This document shows positions 60,901-63,654 of a stretch of DNA of 64,000 nucleotides, piece after piece (position 1 is the first letter of the stretch; each line of letters begins with the position of its first letter). The DNA is from Congeria kusceri (Eukaryota; Mollusca; Bivalvia; Myida; Dreissenidae): positions 37,836,426-37,900,425 of the forward strand of contig CM051036.1 in assembly GCA_027627225.1 (NCBI GenBank), given 5' to 3'. The position numbers and the translations under genes were made by a program. Below the pieces are notes generated by a model. The model saw only the letters and a program-made list of their open reading frames with translations. It was not told where the DNA came from and did not search any database.

Positions 60901-63654
60901 CAAGGTCAAAGGTCAATTATTTTTGTTTCCACTTCATGACTTCTAAACGTCTGGAGGCATTTAAATGTTTCTTCAGATTATTATTCTCTATGACCAGACA
61001 AATTGACAATGTGACGCATACAACTCCCATGCTCGGCTGTCAAATTTCAAGGTCACAATTCAAGGTCACAGGTCAAGGATTTCTGTTTCTCCACCATAAC
61101 TTCCAAACATTTGGAAGGATTTTAATATTACTTCAGATTATTATTTCCCATGACCAGGTGATGTGTCGTGTACAACTCCCACGGTCCTCAGACAAAGGTC
61201 AAGGTCACAATTAAAGATCAAATATCAAGGAATTTTCTTTCTGCTCTATAACTTTCAAAAGCCTTGAAGGATTTTAATATTACTTCAGATTATATTTTCT
61301 CATGACCAGATGATGTGTCACATACCATTTACATGCTCCTCGGTCAAGGTCTGTGGGTCCAAGGTTACACTTAAAAGGTCAAATATTAGAATGAACTTTT
61401 TGTAGGAAGCATTATTTTTGTCAACATGTAAGGAATGTAATAACTTGGTTGGAATGAAGATCATTATGAGGCAGTCTGTCACAACAACAAACAGCTGTGT
61501 TGCTGAAATCTCAAGATATTTGTCCAGGGCATAATATTGTACTCTGGCATTGTTTTGCCTTCCTCTGACAAGCATATGCTTCGGGGGCATATGTCACATC
61601 CTGTGACAAGCCTTGTTCGTATTGATAAATGCCAATAACTCTGACAAAGCGGTTAAATAGTCAAGCGCGCTGTCCTGAGACAGCTCTTGTTTTATTATTG
61701 TAATGGATGTAAATAATAAACATAATAGTTTGGTTGAAGAGAACAATTTATGGATGCACATTTGTGTATCAGGAGCCTGTTTTACTCTGTCGGGGAGCAT
61801 GACCTTCGACAGGCCCTAATGCAGCAGGAGAACAGGGGATTCCGGGCCCTCTATAACAGTGCAGTGGTGGATGGCTTCACTCGGCAGATGTTGACAGCAC
61901 TAGATGAGGGTTGGTATGTTTCTTGCTTGAAGTTGAGAGGGATTAAGACTTAGGACTCTAGTCTTATTTTTAGGTTTAATTTAAAATTGATCATAATATT
62001 TTGGGTTCAGACTCAAAAGAATGGTGTTAACAAAAGTCTGGATATCAGGCCACATTTTTTGACTAAATTCATAATTCTGTAGTACATATGAGGTGAATTG
62101 TATCATTTTATAAAAAATCTGATAATATTTTCCATTTGATTAACCTCTGCTTCGTGTCATATAAAATACTTCTATTGTTCTGATCAGTTGTGCTAGAACA
62201 TCAAACTCATGTAAGACTGTTCTTGATCCTAAAGTTTATATTTGATGCAAAAGCATACGTATTTGAAGAGTGAAGATTTTAATCTATTATAGGAATTAAG
62301 TTTTTGATTTCCTACAATTTCTTTGGTGTATAATAGAAATAAGTAATTATTTGCTTATAGAGATAAAGTAATTATTTGCTTATATTTGAAGGTTATTTAT
62401 TGCAAAATTAATTTAAGAATGTATTATGGAGTACTTAGAATTTTTCTAAATTAATGTTTAATCTTATGCACTTTGGTGTCGTCTGCTATTTCAGTGTGCG
62501 ATAAAAGCATCAGCAAGATGCAGACAGGGACGGCTGCAGGAACGGCTGCTCGAACCCTCGCCAACATTGCAGACATGCTGGGGTGCATGGCTGGGCCTAA
62601 GGGGGGTCTTCGTAGCGGTCCTGCAGCAAACAGAGACTGGTCCCGGGCCTTCCAGTTTCTCGAGGTGGGCGTGAACTTTTTTTTCTTTATACAAACCTAT
62701 TTACTAGTATTTTAGTGGATTGTTTTGAAGACAAGAGGCTTATTGAGACACTTTCCTGTCAGTTGTATGGGTGGAACCAGTACTTTGTGTCTTTTTGAGA
62801 CAGATAATTTGAGGCGCGTCGTGAGAAAAACGGTCTTAATGCATGAGCGTAAAGTGTCTAATCCAGGCTAATCCAGGACGGCACTTTCCGCTTTTATGGT
62901 ATTTTCTATTTCAAGGAAGTCTCTTCTAAACATAAATTCACTGTCGGCGGAAAGTGCCGTCCTGGATTAGTCTGTGCGAAGTGCACAGGCTAATCCGGGA
63001 CGACACTTTACGCACATGCATTAAGACCGGTTTTCCCACGCGCCTCATTTGAACGTTTCCCGAGGAGGGATTGAACTCACAGTATCAGAAGGTGGACCCC
63101 ATATTCATTATACCAGTGTGGCTTCAAGGGAGAGATTGGATTGGATTCTGTTTAGAGGTGGTAATAGGCATGTCAGTTTTGGTGGGTTTTTTTTTGAAAG
63201 CATTTGTTGAAGTTGTTGTTATTTGAAATTCCCAACAGTTTAATACCTCTTTCAAAATATCACTAGTGTTGTTGTTGTTTTTATTGACTGTCAAATGGGT
63301 TGTTAGAATATTGATTTTTGAGTGCCATGGAACTACTAAGGAGGTTGTTTCTTGCAAGTGCCTTTGGAATATTTATTTAGTAATTTGTATTGAGAAAAAA
63401 TTAACATGATTGAACAATTTTTATAAATAAAGCTCAAAATGTTTCTAAGACGAATATTCTCAAATGTAGTTCATAGTTACATCGTCAATGCCTGCTGTTG
63501 TCTTCAGAACAGAAATATCCGTGAAGGAGTTCAGTTGATGGCAAAGGAACGCATTAAGTGGCTCGACAGGCCGGACAAACTGATTCGTGCAGCCAGGCAC
63601 TACGAGGGCGCCGCACAGATTCTCATTCGACATGCCGTTATGAGTGCGAAAGAG
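14775..63654 (+). CDS. FCSK: L-fucose kinase (fucokinase), 18 exons, C-terminus beyond window
   Basis: Fucokinase phosphorylates L-fucose with ATP to beta-L-fucose-1-phosphate in the cytosol, the first step of GDP-fucose salvage. Eighteen GT/AG-bounded exons join to 2136 nt, 712 codons, with no frame break. Seen: an N-terminal segment starting [21 protein letters not shown] at about residues 53-58, the nucleotidyltransferase-like signature of the fucokinase N-terminal domain; PGVWV near 141; [14 protein letters not shown] near 240-253; a beta-helix-like stretch with repeated hydrophobic-x-G turns at about 375-415; GLRSGPAAN near 645; [15 protein letters not shown] near 692-706. All match the order in vertebrate FCSK (about 1084 aa). 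The GHMP kinase module that would carry the active site is past the right edge, so kinase competence cannot be judged here. The gene is at least 48.9 kb; intron 6 is 23.8 kb and hosts an antisense receptor gene. Identification is sure; exact splice sites are inferred. Confidence 0.95.
15340..15785 (+). repeat. Dispersed repeat with TGACCTTGACC direct units
   Basis: In FCSK intron 1. Starts TATGCCCCTGGCATC, has two internal units with TAGATTTTACC-TTTC-TCTAGCACC and TTTGACCTTGACCTAATTTG, and ends near GGGCATGTGTGTTTATCAAAC. Related copy at 43,196-43,533. Confidence 0.75.
15994..16253 (+). mobile_element. Fold-back repeat family F1, copy 1
   Basis: Ends TGTGGCGTGTCG and CACGCCTCA are inverted, with inner inverted ATGCATGTGCGTAAAGTG. 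The spacer reads TTATGTTTAGAAGAGACTTCC. The right margin is 63 bases before FCSK exon 2. Confidence 0.85.
16317..16468 (+). CDS. FCSK: FCSK coding exon 2 (GSGGAT motif)
   Basis: Residues 26-76. Contains TVEDP followed by GSGGAT, the glycine-rich nucleotide-binding-like motif of the fucokinase N-terminal domain. Acceptor TTCAG, donor GTATAT. An out-of-phase GT two bases earlier is rejected because it breaks the join to exon 3. Confidence 0.93.
16531..16856 (+). mobile_element. Harbinger-like MITE, complete
   Basis: Termini TGCACCTGTCTATATT and AACATTGATAGGTACA are inverted and flanked by TAA on both sides, a 3-bp duplication as in PIF/Harbinger elements. It lies in intron 2, immediately before the 46-bp minisatellite. 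Confidence 0.75.
16862..19345 (+). repeat. 46-bp minisatellite, about 54 units, in FCSK intron 2
   Basis: Unit of 46 bases built of TTCCTACTCATGCTCTACAA, CTGGTTTGCATTTGTCAGAA and TGTTCT, repeated almost without spacing change. Common variants: TTTTCTACTC, CATTAGTCAG, TTTGTAAGAATG, ATACTCTAC. Because 46 = 3x15+1 and no forward frame of the unit has a stop, long frames overlap in all three phases; these are not genes. Confidence 0.97.
19346..19707 (+). other. 3' end of FCSK intron 2
   Basis: AT-rich sequence between the minisatellite and exon 3; nothing else seen apart from the acceptor tract at 19,690-19,707. Confidence 0.6.
19708..19758 (+). CDS. FCSK: FCSK coding exon 3 (51-nt microexon-like)
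   Basis: Seventeen codons, residues 77-93, including HILILHN, which matches WILILHM of vertebrate FCSK. Acceptor CATTTCAG, donor GTATGT, both phase 0. It lies about 360 bases after the minisatellite of intron 2. Confidence 0.88.
19759..21079 (+). other. FCSK intron 3, first part
   Basis: AT-rich. A 122-codon frame at 20,491-20,859 has no recognisable domain. No repeat family identified. Confidence 0.5.
21080..22533 (+). mobile_element. Repeat family P1 ('CTCACCTGAGCAC'), copy 1
   Basis: About 1.45 kb. Opens with an imperfect palindrome GCTCACCTGA...GTGAGC, contains tandem ~150-base units marked GACTTCATTTTTCATCCAAT and CACAGTTTGT-TATGACCAT, then a unique part with CATCATTGGACAGAAAATTA, and closes at CAGGTGAGCACTTTGGGCCA. 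Same order in the copy at 41,961. No intact coding frame. Confidence 0.8.
22534..23272 (+). other. FCSK intron 3, last part
   Basis: Contains a fold-back near 22,838-22,980 (GAATGCTAGGTTGGTGG against CAACAATTGCCTAGTATTC) with AGATAAACTTA-type arms, also seen near 13,340. Otherwise nothing recognised. Confidence 0.5.
23273..23398 (+). CDS. FCSK: FCSK coding exon 4
   Basis: Residues 94-135. The DSCGRPF block corresponds to DDCGRAF in vertebrates; [12 protein letters not shown] follows. Acceptor AACCAG, donor GTACAT, phase 0 at both ends. Confidence 0.93.
23666..23928 (+). mobile_element. Fold-back repeat family F1, copy 2
   Basis: Nearly complete: outer ends TGAGGCGTGTCGTGG and CATGACGCGCCACA, and two inner hairpins each with AGCCTGTGC and GCACAGGCTAATC arms separated by the AGAAGAGACTTCC spacer. 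In FCSK intron 4. Confidence 0.9.
24085..24157 (+). CDS. FCSK: FCSK coding exon 5
   Basis: Residues 136-159 plus one base. The [15 protein letters not shown] block matches the family. Acceptor TCTTCAG, donor GTATGG, leaves in phase 1. Confidence 0.93.
24218..25021 (+). mobile_element. MITE with TA target duplication (mariner-like)
   Basis: Termini CTGGTCGAAGACCAATAACC and inverted GGTTATTTGTTCTCGACCAG, flanked by TA at 24,216-24,217 and 25,022-25,023. 804 bp, no transposase. In FCSK intron 5. Confidence 0.75.
25360..25454 (+). CDS. FCSK: FCSK coding exon 6
   Basis: Residues 160-191: [20 protein letters not shown] then HGVYKLD. Acceptor TTTTTCAG, donor GTTAGA. The next coding exon is 23.75 kb away, yet residues join without a gap relative to vertebrate FCSK. 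Confidence 0.93.
25918..26058 (+). mobile_element. Fold-back repeat family F1, copy 3 (short form)
   Basis: 141 bp. One hairpin only, with GGATTAGCCTGTGCGGACTG and the inverse arm; the spacer and second hairpin are absent. Confidence 0.85.
26516..26773 (+). mobile_element. MITE family M4, copy 1
   Basis: Ends GGCCACACAAA and TTTGTGTTGGCC are inverted. The interior has AGAGTTTTTAGTTACG, CAGATTTTAGATAAT and AAATGTGTCTTTAAAAAAAA, shared with 30,788-31,026. Confidence 0.7.
26835..27857 (+). mobile_element. hAT-like MITE with perfect 8-bp target duplication
   Basis: 1023 bp. Termini TAGGGATGTCAA and TTGACATCCCTA are exact inverted repeats, with further inverted ATCCGGATA words inside. ATACAAAG flanks it on both sides (26,827-26,834 and 27,858-27,865). 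An 8-bp duplication is the hAT hallmark. No transposase. Confidence 0.9.
27931..27981. repeat. (AT)n microsatellite
   Basis: About 25 uninterrupted AT/TA steps. Confidence 0.97.
28250..28535 (-). mobile_element. tRNA-derived SINE
   Basis: Head at 28,468-28,535 on the minus strand: GCTAGCTCAGTTGGTA (box A), an anticodon loop CTCTCAA consistent with Glu(CTC) ancestry, and GAGTTCGAGCCCC (box B). The body to about 28,250 matches the truncated copy at 5,950 through GCCCAGGAAAAGTGAGAGTA. Acceptor and T stems are imperfect, so it is not a working tRNA. Confidence 0.75.
28735..28972 (+). mobile_element. Fold-back repeat family F1, copy 4
   Basis: Ends TGAGGCGCGTCGTGG and CATGACACGCCTCA. The first hairpin has lost most of its left arm; spacer and second hairpin are present. 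Confidence 0.85.
29096..29390 (+). repeat. Segmental duplication, copy 1
   Basis: About 295 bases nearly identical to 31,646-31,944, from GAATTGTAATGGATTAGATA to GGAAGCAGTTTTACGATAAA. Contains a short F1 element. Confidence 0.93.
29120..29235 (+). mobile_element. Fold-back repeat family F1, copy 5 (short form)
   Basis: Ends TGAGGCATTTAGTGG and TATGACATGCCTCA. The interior keeps only CAGCCTGTGCAGACTTTACG, that is, both hairpin right arms and the spacer are deleted. Part of the segmental duplication. Confidence 0.85.
29391..29508 (+). mobile_element. Fold-back repeat family F1, copy 6 (3' half)
   Basis: Starts AATACCATGAAAGCGGAAAG and runs through one full hairpin to GACATGCCTCA. It begins exactly where similarity to the second copy of the segmental duplication ends. 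Confidence 0.85.
29509..30787. other. FCSK intron 6, non-coding
   Basis: Near 29,918-30,000 a short direct repeat TTGATATATTTCACATGACTGGCTGTCA-like unit occurs about twice. Otherwise AT-rich with nothing recognised. Confidence 0.5.
30788..31026 (+). mobile_element. MITE family M4, copy 2
   Basis: Shares AAAGTTTTTAGCGAC, CCGATTTTAGATAAT and AAATGTGTCTTTAAAAAAAA with 26,516-26,773, ending TTTTGTTGGCC. The left end is degenerate. Confidence 0.65.
31098..31625 (+). mobile_element. Repeat family P1, copy 2 (truncated)
   Basis: Opens GCTCACCTGAGCACGAAGTG with its inverse arm, followed by three or more ~150-base units (GACTTCATTTTTCATCCAAT). It stops about 20 bases before the segmental duplication, without the family's 3' half. 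Confidence 0.8.
31646..31944 (+). repeat. Segmental duplication, copy 2
   Basis: Second copy of 29,096-29,390, in direct orientation. Ends at TTTTACGATAAAAAA followed by unrelated sequence. Confidence 0.93.
31669..31784 (+). mobile_element. Fold-back repeat family F1, copy 7 (short form)
   Basis: Same deletion structure as the copy at 29,120, with ends closer to the family consensus (GAGGCATGTCGTGGGAAAAC). Confidence 0.85.
32047..32242 (+). mobile_element. Harbinger-like MITE, internally deleted
   Basis: Termini TGCACCTATCAATATTT and AATATTGATAGGTGCA, flanked on both sides by TTA. Interior GATTTTAGATCCCGGTATTA as in the other copies. 196 bp. Confidence 0.8.
32660..33185 (+). repeat. Dispersed repeat R4, copy 1
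   Basis: Resembles the reverse complement of 57,975-58,435: landmarks TCACCATGTAGCTCCGCCC, CGGAGTTTT, AACGTCACGTTCCAAGCATG and CCATGTGCTTTACC. Divergent between landmarks. No coding frame. Confidence 0.55.
33404..33640. repeat. (AAT)n-rich microsatellite region
   Basis: Runs of AAT/ATA with interruptions; pure stretches at about 33,409-33,440 and 33,455-33,482. Confidence 0.95.
33641..34300. other. Non-coding 3' flank of the receptor gene
   Basis: No gene or repeat recognised. It would contain any receptor 3' UTR and poly(A) signal, which I could not place. Confidence 0.5.
34310..34496. repeat. GAT/GGT trinucleotide microsatellite
   Basis: Imperfect GATGATGGTGGT array ending four bases from the receptor stop codon, hence probably in its 3' UTR. 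The Asp/Gly-rich and Met/Val-rich frames across it are low-complexity translation. Confidence 0.95.
34501..35856 (-). CDS. Nicotinic acetylcholine receptor-like (Cys-loop) subunit, single exon
   Basis: Uninterrupted 451-residue frame. A signal peptide is likely at residues 1-25; extracellular ligand domain about 26-228 with Cys-loop C155 to C169 (13 residues between) holding [18 protein letters not shown] near 94-102, typical of molluscan receptors; M1 about 230-252, M2 about 258-280 preceded by GER (a glutamate there is expected for cation selectivity), M3 about 287-312, cytoplasmic loop about 313-415, M4 about 418-442. It lacks the adjacent Cys pair of alpha subunits, and the loop-B Trp position reads F-D-Y-D, so it is probably a non-alpha or ligand-divergent subunit of a pentameric channel. 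Met 1, 4 or 9 could start it. It lies antisense inside FCSK intron 6 and has no introns, unlike most vertebrate relatives; origin by retroposition is an inference. No frame damage is seen, so it is probably functional. Ligand unknown. Confidence 0.92.
   Translation of the reverse strand: MGTMRCDIMKLVVIIVAFAIQSAQSQTYDNMTKLRSDLLQNYHRDVLPLNNQADVMNVNVTLQLYYIIDVDSVKGVVTIVCSTLCMWIDERLQWNPSNYGGIQRVLYYQDEVWKPPITLGTPIEFTTMWNPDLHVTVSANGHAFMNTGDVIESQCTFNMKFWPLDKQVCDIVFLAFDYDPSQITLHTPGLNLLKNQSAEWTVEKTDFFAREYLNFSQVVYRIYLRRQSTFYILSIILPIVGMTMVSSLVFLLPNEAGERVSYSITIMLSLAVFLTVVTDQMPKTSEPIAFVCVFLFTAVIVSLVSMVIVILNMRLYYKPDNTPVGRWYRLFVRVVNLKPCKAAKVKPDEVIIKCLKSETEGSEVTANKNIRFGTRNEQSGLIFVVPQDTVNSTTDEGNAGNKDKSDDKISWQDVSKAIDIIAFTTSTLFTTIGSTVFFIYLSTASDYVEPA
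35857..36693. other. 5' flank of the receptor gene
   Basis: Should hold the receptor promoter on the minus strand, but no TATA box or initiator is convincing. No other gene seen. Confidence 0.5.
36694..36850 (+). mobile_element. Fold-back repeat family F1, copy 8 (3'-truncated)
   Basis: Starts TGAGGCGTGTCGTGGGAAAA, keeps part of hairpin 1, the spacer and the left arm of hairpin 2, then breaks after CCCGGATTAGC. Confidence 0.85.
37109..37336 (+). mobile_element. MITE family M3, copy 2
   Basis: TAAGGCGTAAAA, GTTTGTTTCAGGTTAC and the inverse GTAACCTGAAACAAAC near the right end. Confidence 0.75.
37337..38560. other. FCSK intron 6, non-coding
   Basis: AT-rich; no gene, RNA gene or repeat family recognised. 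Confidence 0.5.
38565..38860 (+). repeat. Dispersed repeat with GGTTGGTGGGTTCAAGGTCA units
   Basis: Two ~115-base units with AAT-AGCTTGAG-AGA, CATA-GTAGATACCTT and GGTTGGTGGG-TCAAGGTCA. Resembles the TCAAGGTCA arrays elsewhere in the window. Copy number and ends uncertain. Confidence 0.5.
39500..40073 (+). repeat. Tandem array P2 (~150-bp units), left part
   Basis: Opens with AGCTTACCTGAGCACAACGT-type palindrome, then about three units marked GATATCTCGG, GAATCTGGGTCATGTGGGGT and CAAAAACTAGGTCACTA. Broken at 40,073 by the solo LTR; resumes at 41,571. Confidence 0.8.
40074..41570 (+). mobile_element. Solo LTR-like insertion (TG...CA, GTCC target duplication)
   Basis: 1497 bp beginning TGTAACAGTATACC and ending TTTTCCTTACA, flanked by GTCC at 40,070-40,073 and 41,571-41,574. 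It sits in the middle of one P2 unit. TG/CA ends plus a 4-bp duplication fit an LTR retroelement solo LTR (Gypsy-type sizes). No internal gag-pol frame. Orientation is not established. Confidence 0.8.
41571..41690 (+). repeat. Tandem array P2, right part
   Basis: Continues the interrupted unit: AATGATATCTCGGCGGAGTT, then TGGGTCATGTGGGGTCAAAA and GAAAAGCTTGTTGAAC. Confidence 0.8.
41961..43178 (+). mobile_element. Repeat family P1, copy 3
   Basis: About 1.2 kb with the same order as 21,080-22,533: opening palindrome, ~150-base units, CATCATTGGACAGAAAATTA block, closing CAGGTGAGCGCTTTGGGCCA. Short frames here are translation of the repeat. Confidence 0.8.
43196..43533 (+). repeat. Dispersed repeat with TGACCTTGACC units, copy 2
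   Basis: Matches 15,340-15,785 in TTTTATGC opening, CCGTCCTTC, TAGATTTTACCGTTT-GTCTAGC, TTTGACCTTGACCTAATTTG and GGGCATGTGTGTTTATCAAA. Confidence 0.75.
44167..45533 (+). mobile_element. Non-autonomous repeat element A, copy 2
   Basis: About 1.37 kb related throughout to 953-2,395 in direct orientation, including GACAGCTATGCCGAAAAA at the right end. Somewhat shortened by internal deletions. Confidence 0.65.
45595..45818 (+). mobile_element. Fold-back repeat family F1, copy 9
   Basis: TGAGGTGTGTCGAGG to CACGACACGCCTCA. The first hairpin is mostly lost; spacer and second hairpin remain. Confidence 0.85.
45819..46437. other. FCSK intron 6, non-coding
   Basis: Nothing recognised. Confidence 0.5.
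46438..46690 (+). mobile_element. Fold-back repeat family F1, copy 10, with duplicated terminus
   Basis: Main element 46,438-46,655. The last ~30 bases (CCTGGTTTTCCCACAA, CGCCTCAAATATTT) are repeated directly up to 46,690. Confidence 0.85.
46886..47092 (+). repeat. Short dispersed repeat (ATGCCCCCAC ... GTGGGGGCAC)
   Basis: Inverted CCCCCAC/GTGGGGG ends, CCGTCAGTCGAATTTTTT-like interior and CATGTCTAGTTTT close. Looks like the P1/P2 style of repeat; a single copy in this window. Confidence 0.45.
47093..48166. other. FCSK intron 6, non-coding
   Basis: AT-rich; no gene or repeat recognised. Confidence 0.5.
48167..48503 (+). mobile_element. MITE family M3, copy 3
   Basis: TAAGGCGTAAAAAAAGTTATG, GTTTGTTTCAGGTCAC at the left; GGCATGTAACCTGGA and TTTACACCTAA at the right. 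The middle has a stretch inverted relative to copy 1 (ATATGTTTTGAATATTC). Confidence 0.7.
48803..48980 (+). repeat. P1/P2-like repeat fragment
   Basis: Opens AGCCCACATGAGCACAAAGT, then CACCGTCCGTTGTTCATCGT and CAAACTTGGTAGGAATG, the start of the P2 type of element; one unit only. Confidence 0.6.
49207..49287 (+). CDS. FCSK: FCSK coding exon 7
   Basis: Residues 192-218, [11 protein letters not shown] through DGTVPM, equivalent to GLVLDIYYQGT...DGRVPL. Acceptor TTTTCAG, donor GTAATT. First exon after the giant intron 6. Confidence 0.92.
49527..49646 (+). CDS. FCSK: FCSK coding exon 8
   Basis: Forty codons, residues 219-258: [10 protein letters not shown], then [17 protein letters not shown], a strongly conserved FCSK block. 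Acceptor ACTTAG, donor GTATGT. A second frame is also open here but gives no family match. Confidence 0.93.
49959..50136 (+). CDS. FCSK: FCSK coding exon 9
   Basis: Residues 259-317, starting LSLFFDVML (vertebrate LSLFFDIL) and ending near [13 protein letters not shown]. Acceptor TTTCAG, consensus donor GTAAGT, phase 1. Confidence 0.92.
50414..50676 (-). mobile_element. Fold-back repeat family F1, copy 11 (spacer reversed)
   Basis: Full-length with both hairpins. The spacer reads TATGGTATTTTCTGTTTCAA on the plus strand, opposite to copies 1-10, so the whole element is inverted. In FCSK intron 9. Confidence 0.9.
50758..50894 (+). CDS. FCSK: FCSK coding exon 10
   Basis: Residues 318-363, [17 protein letters not shown] through [10 protein letters not shown]. 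Acceptor TGCCAG, donor GTTGCC (weak). The last part begins the hexapeptide-like strand pattern. It follows a fold-back repeat in intron 9 by 81 bases. Confidence 0.9.
50895..52239 (+). other. FCSK intron 10
   Basis: AT-rich; CACCGGTAATAGG occurs twice (near 51,848 and 52,047) and a short TA run precedes exon 11. No element recognised. Confidence 0.5.
52240..52398 (+). CDS. FCSK: FCSK coding exon 11 (beta-helix-like)
   Basis: Residues 364-416. The pattern [19 protein letters not shown] then [19 protein letters not shown] fits the left-handed beta-helix section known from the pyrophosphorylase-like half of this family. Acceptor TTGCAG, donor GTTAAC. Confidence 0.92.
52399..53239 (+). other. 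FCSK intron 11
   Basis: Contains three short related stretches AAATCCCATA-AAAATCTGAGA near 52,450, 52,600 and 52,735-52,790, probably a small decayed repeat. Nothing else seen. Confidence 0.4.
53240..53359 (+). CDS. FCSK: FCSK coding exon 12
   Basis: Residues 417-456, [10 protein letters not shown] through [12 protein letters not shown] second AG seven bases downstream is rejected because it meets a stop at once in the required phase. Donor GTAAGG. Confidence 0.88.
53941..54020 (+). pseudogene. Decayed partial duplicate of FCSK exon 13
   Basis: Aligned at a 99-base offset with the 5' part of exon 13 and its acceptor region: GTGGAAGA-CA-TAGCAGCTTT then GTAAC-ACCCCTGGATC are shared. In this copy the acceptor CAG reads CTG, and the exon's second half is missing, replaced by the start of the next unit. 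The copied codons remain open. It is probably not spliced. Confidence 0.85.
54070..54171 (+). CDS. FCSK: FCSK coding exon 13
   Basis: Residues 457-490, [20 protein letters not shown] then [14 protein letters not shown]; vertebrate FCSK has a similar NVPW...RTG...DLW run. Acceptor GTTCCAG, donor GTATGA. A decayed partial copy lies 99 bases upstream. The match is weaker than for other exons but phase and position fit exactly. Confidence 0.85.
54284..54560 (+). mobile_element. tRNA-derived SINE with expanded box A region
   Basis: Head GTAGTGGATATGGTGTCCGC (box A) and GGTCCTGGGTACGATCCCAC (box B), followed by CCCAGGAAACGGACTAGAGA, which resembles the GCCCAGGAAAAGTGAGAGTA block of the other SINE in this window. 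The box A segment is amplified. In FCSK intron 13. Confidence 0.75.
54313..54471 (+). repeat. 23-bp minisatellite, 7 units
   Basis: Units begin at 54,313, 54,336, 54,359, 54,382, 54,405, 54,428 and 54,451, each GTAGTGGATATGGTGTCCGC plus CTT with single changes. The last unit leads into the SINE box B. Confidence 0.95.
54749..54882 (+). CDS. FCSK: FCSK coding exon 14
   Basis: Residues 491-534 plus two bases: [20 protein letters not shown] (vertebrate ARLFPVLHPS...DLLW). Acceptor ATCCAG; the donor required by phase is GTTGTT, a weak site. Confidence 0.9.
54914..55161 (+). mobile_element. Fold-back MITE family F2, copy 1
   Basis: Inverted ends CCTGGTATTCACAAAGCTTTTAAG and CTTAAGAAACTTTGTGAATATGGG (with mismatches). 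In FCSK intron 14, 31 bases after exon 14. Confidence 0.8.
55216..55884 (+). mobile_element. Pogo/mariner-like MITE, TA target duplication
   Basis: Termini CAGTTGAACACCGATATTTC and inverted AAAGCGGTGTTCAACTG; TA on both sides. 669 bp, non-coding. Confidence 0.8.
56140..56217 (+). CDS. FCSK: FCSK coding exon 15
   Basis: Residues 535-560, [20 protein letters not shown], equal to the conserved AWRASWRLSWEQLQ. Acceptor TTGTCAG, donor GTAGCA, phase 2 in and out. The fourth codon after the last match would be TAG, so the splice is needed. Confidence 0.9.
56264..56396 (+). mobile_element. Small fold-back repeat F3
   Basis: Inverted ends TCACGACTACAAACATTCTT and AGAACATTCATAGTCGTGGG with inner ACTCAATATTAGTC and GACTAAATTTGAGATT. 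It abuts the next fold-back element. Confidence 0.75.
56394..56667 (+). mobile_element. Fold-back MITE family F2, copy 2
   Basis: GGGCCTGTATCCACAAAGCT at the left; AGGAGCTTTGTGGATATGAC at the right. In FCSK intron 15. Confidence 0.85.
56845..57111 (+). mobile_element. Fold-back MITE family F2, copy 3
   Basis: CAGGGGCCATATCCACAAAG to AGCTTTGTGGATACGGCCCC. Best-preserved ends of the three copies. Confidence 0.88.
57112..57974 (+). other. FCSK intron 15, non-coding
   Basis: No gene recognised. CAGGGCCTTCCCCAGG followed by GGCGCACCAG near 57,377-57,412 looks like the edge of another repeat whose other end was not found. Confidence 0.45.
57975..58435 (-). repeat. Dispersed repeat R4, copy 2
   Basis: Reverse-complement relative of 32,660-33,185; see AACGTGACGTCGTGGTT, CATGCTTGGA and the GGGGCGGGGCTTCACGGTGA edge. 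Confidence 0.55.
58885..59428 (+). repeat. Tandem array, ~165-bp units, three copies
   Basis: GGTTAA-GTTTGC-GCAA recurs at 58,942, 59,107 and 59,272. Each unit has AACTACTACA-ATATTCA-TTGAAA and TCTGACC-GCAATTTAGCAG. Confidence 0.9.
59430..61340 (+). repeat. Tandem array, ~155-bp units, six copies, interrupted
   Basis: Starts in a GTGGGTGGGTGCC-rich leader. Units carry CTTCAGATTATTATTCC and TCAAGGTCACAATTCAAGGTCA with spacings of about 153-158 bases from 60,664 to 61,283. The second unit is split by the hAT-like element. Confidence 0.9.
59694..60654 (+). mobile_element. hAT-like MITE with perfect 8-bp target duplication
   Basis: 961 bp. Termini TAGGGATGGGACCGAA and inverted TTCGGTCCCATCCCTA, with runs of ATTCGAATATTCG just inside both ends. 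ATTTTAAT at 59,686-59,693 and 60,655-60,662. No transposase. Confidence 0.92.
61773..61909 (+). CDS. FCSK: FCSK coding exon 16
   Basis: Residues 561-606, [19 protein letters not shown] to LTALDE. The donor set by phase is GTTGGT; a stronger-looking GTATGT sits four bases downstream but would shift frame into a stop in exon 17. Confidence 0.87.
61910..62494 (+). other. FCSK intron 16
   Basis: AT-rich; a short direct repeat AAGTAATTATTTGCTTATA occurs twice near 62,340-62,385. Nothing else. Confidence 0.5.
62495..62664 (+). CDS. FCSK: FCSK coding exon 17
   Basis: Residues 607-663. Contains [17 protein letters not shown] and [10 protein letters not shown], among the most conserved blocks of animal FCSK ([25 protein letters not shown]). 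Acceptor ATTTCAG, donor GTGGGC. Confidence 0.95.
62810..63047 (-). mobile_element. Fold-back repeat family F1, copy 12 (spacer reversed)
   Basis: TGAGGCGCGTCGTGAG to CCCACGCGCCTCA. The first hairpin is shortened; the spacer is in the reversed orientation as in the copy at 50,414. In FCSK intron 17. Confidence 0.88.
63508..63654 (+). CDS. FCSK: FCSK coding exon 18 (last in window)
   Basis: Residues 664-712: [13 protein letters not shown], then [20 protein letters not shown], the linker just before the GHMP kinase module. Acceptor TCTTCAG, donor GTTAGG, leaves phase 0, so further exons must follow past 64,000. The remaining 346 bases of the window look intronic. Confidence 0.95.
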
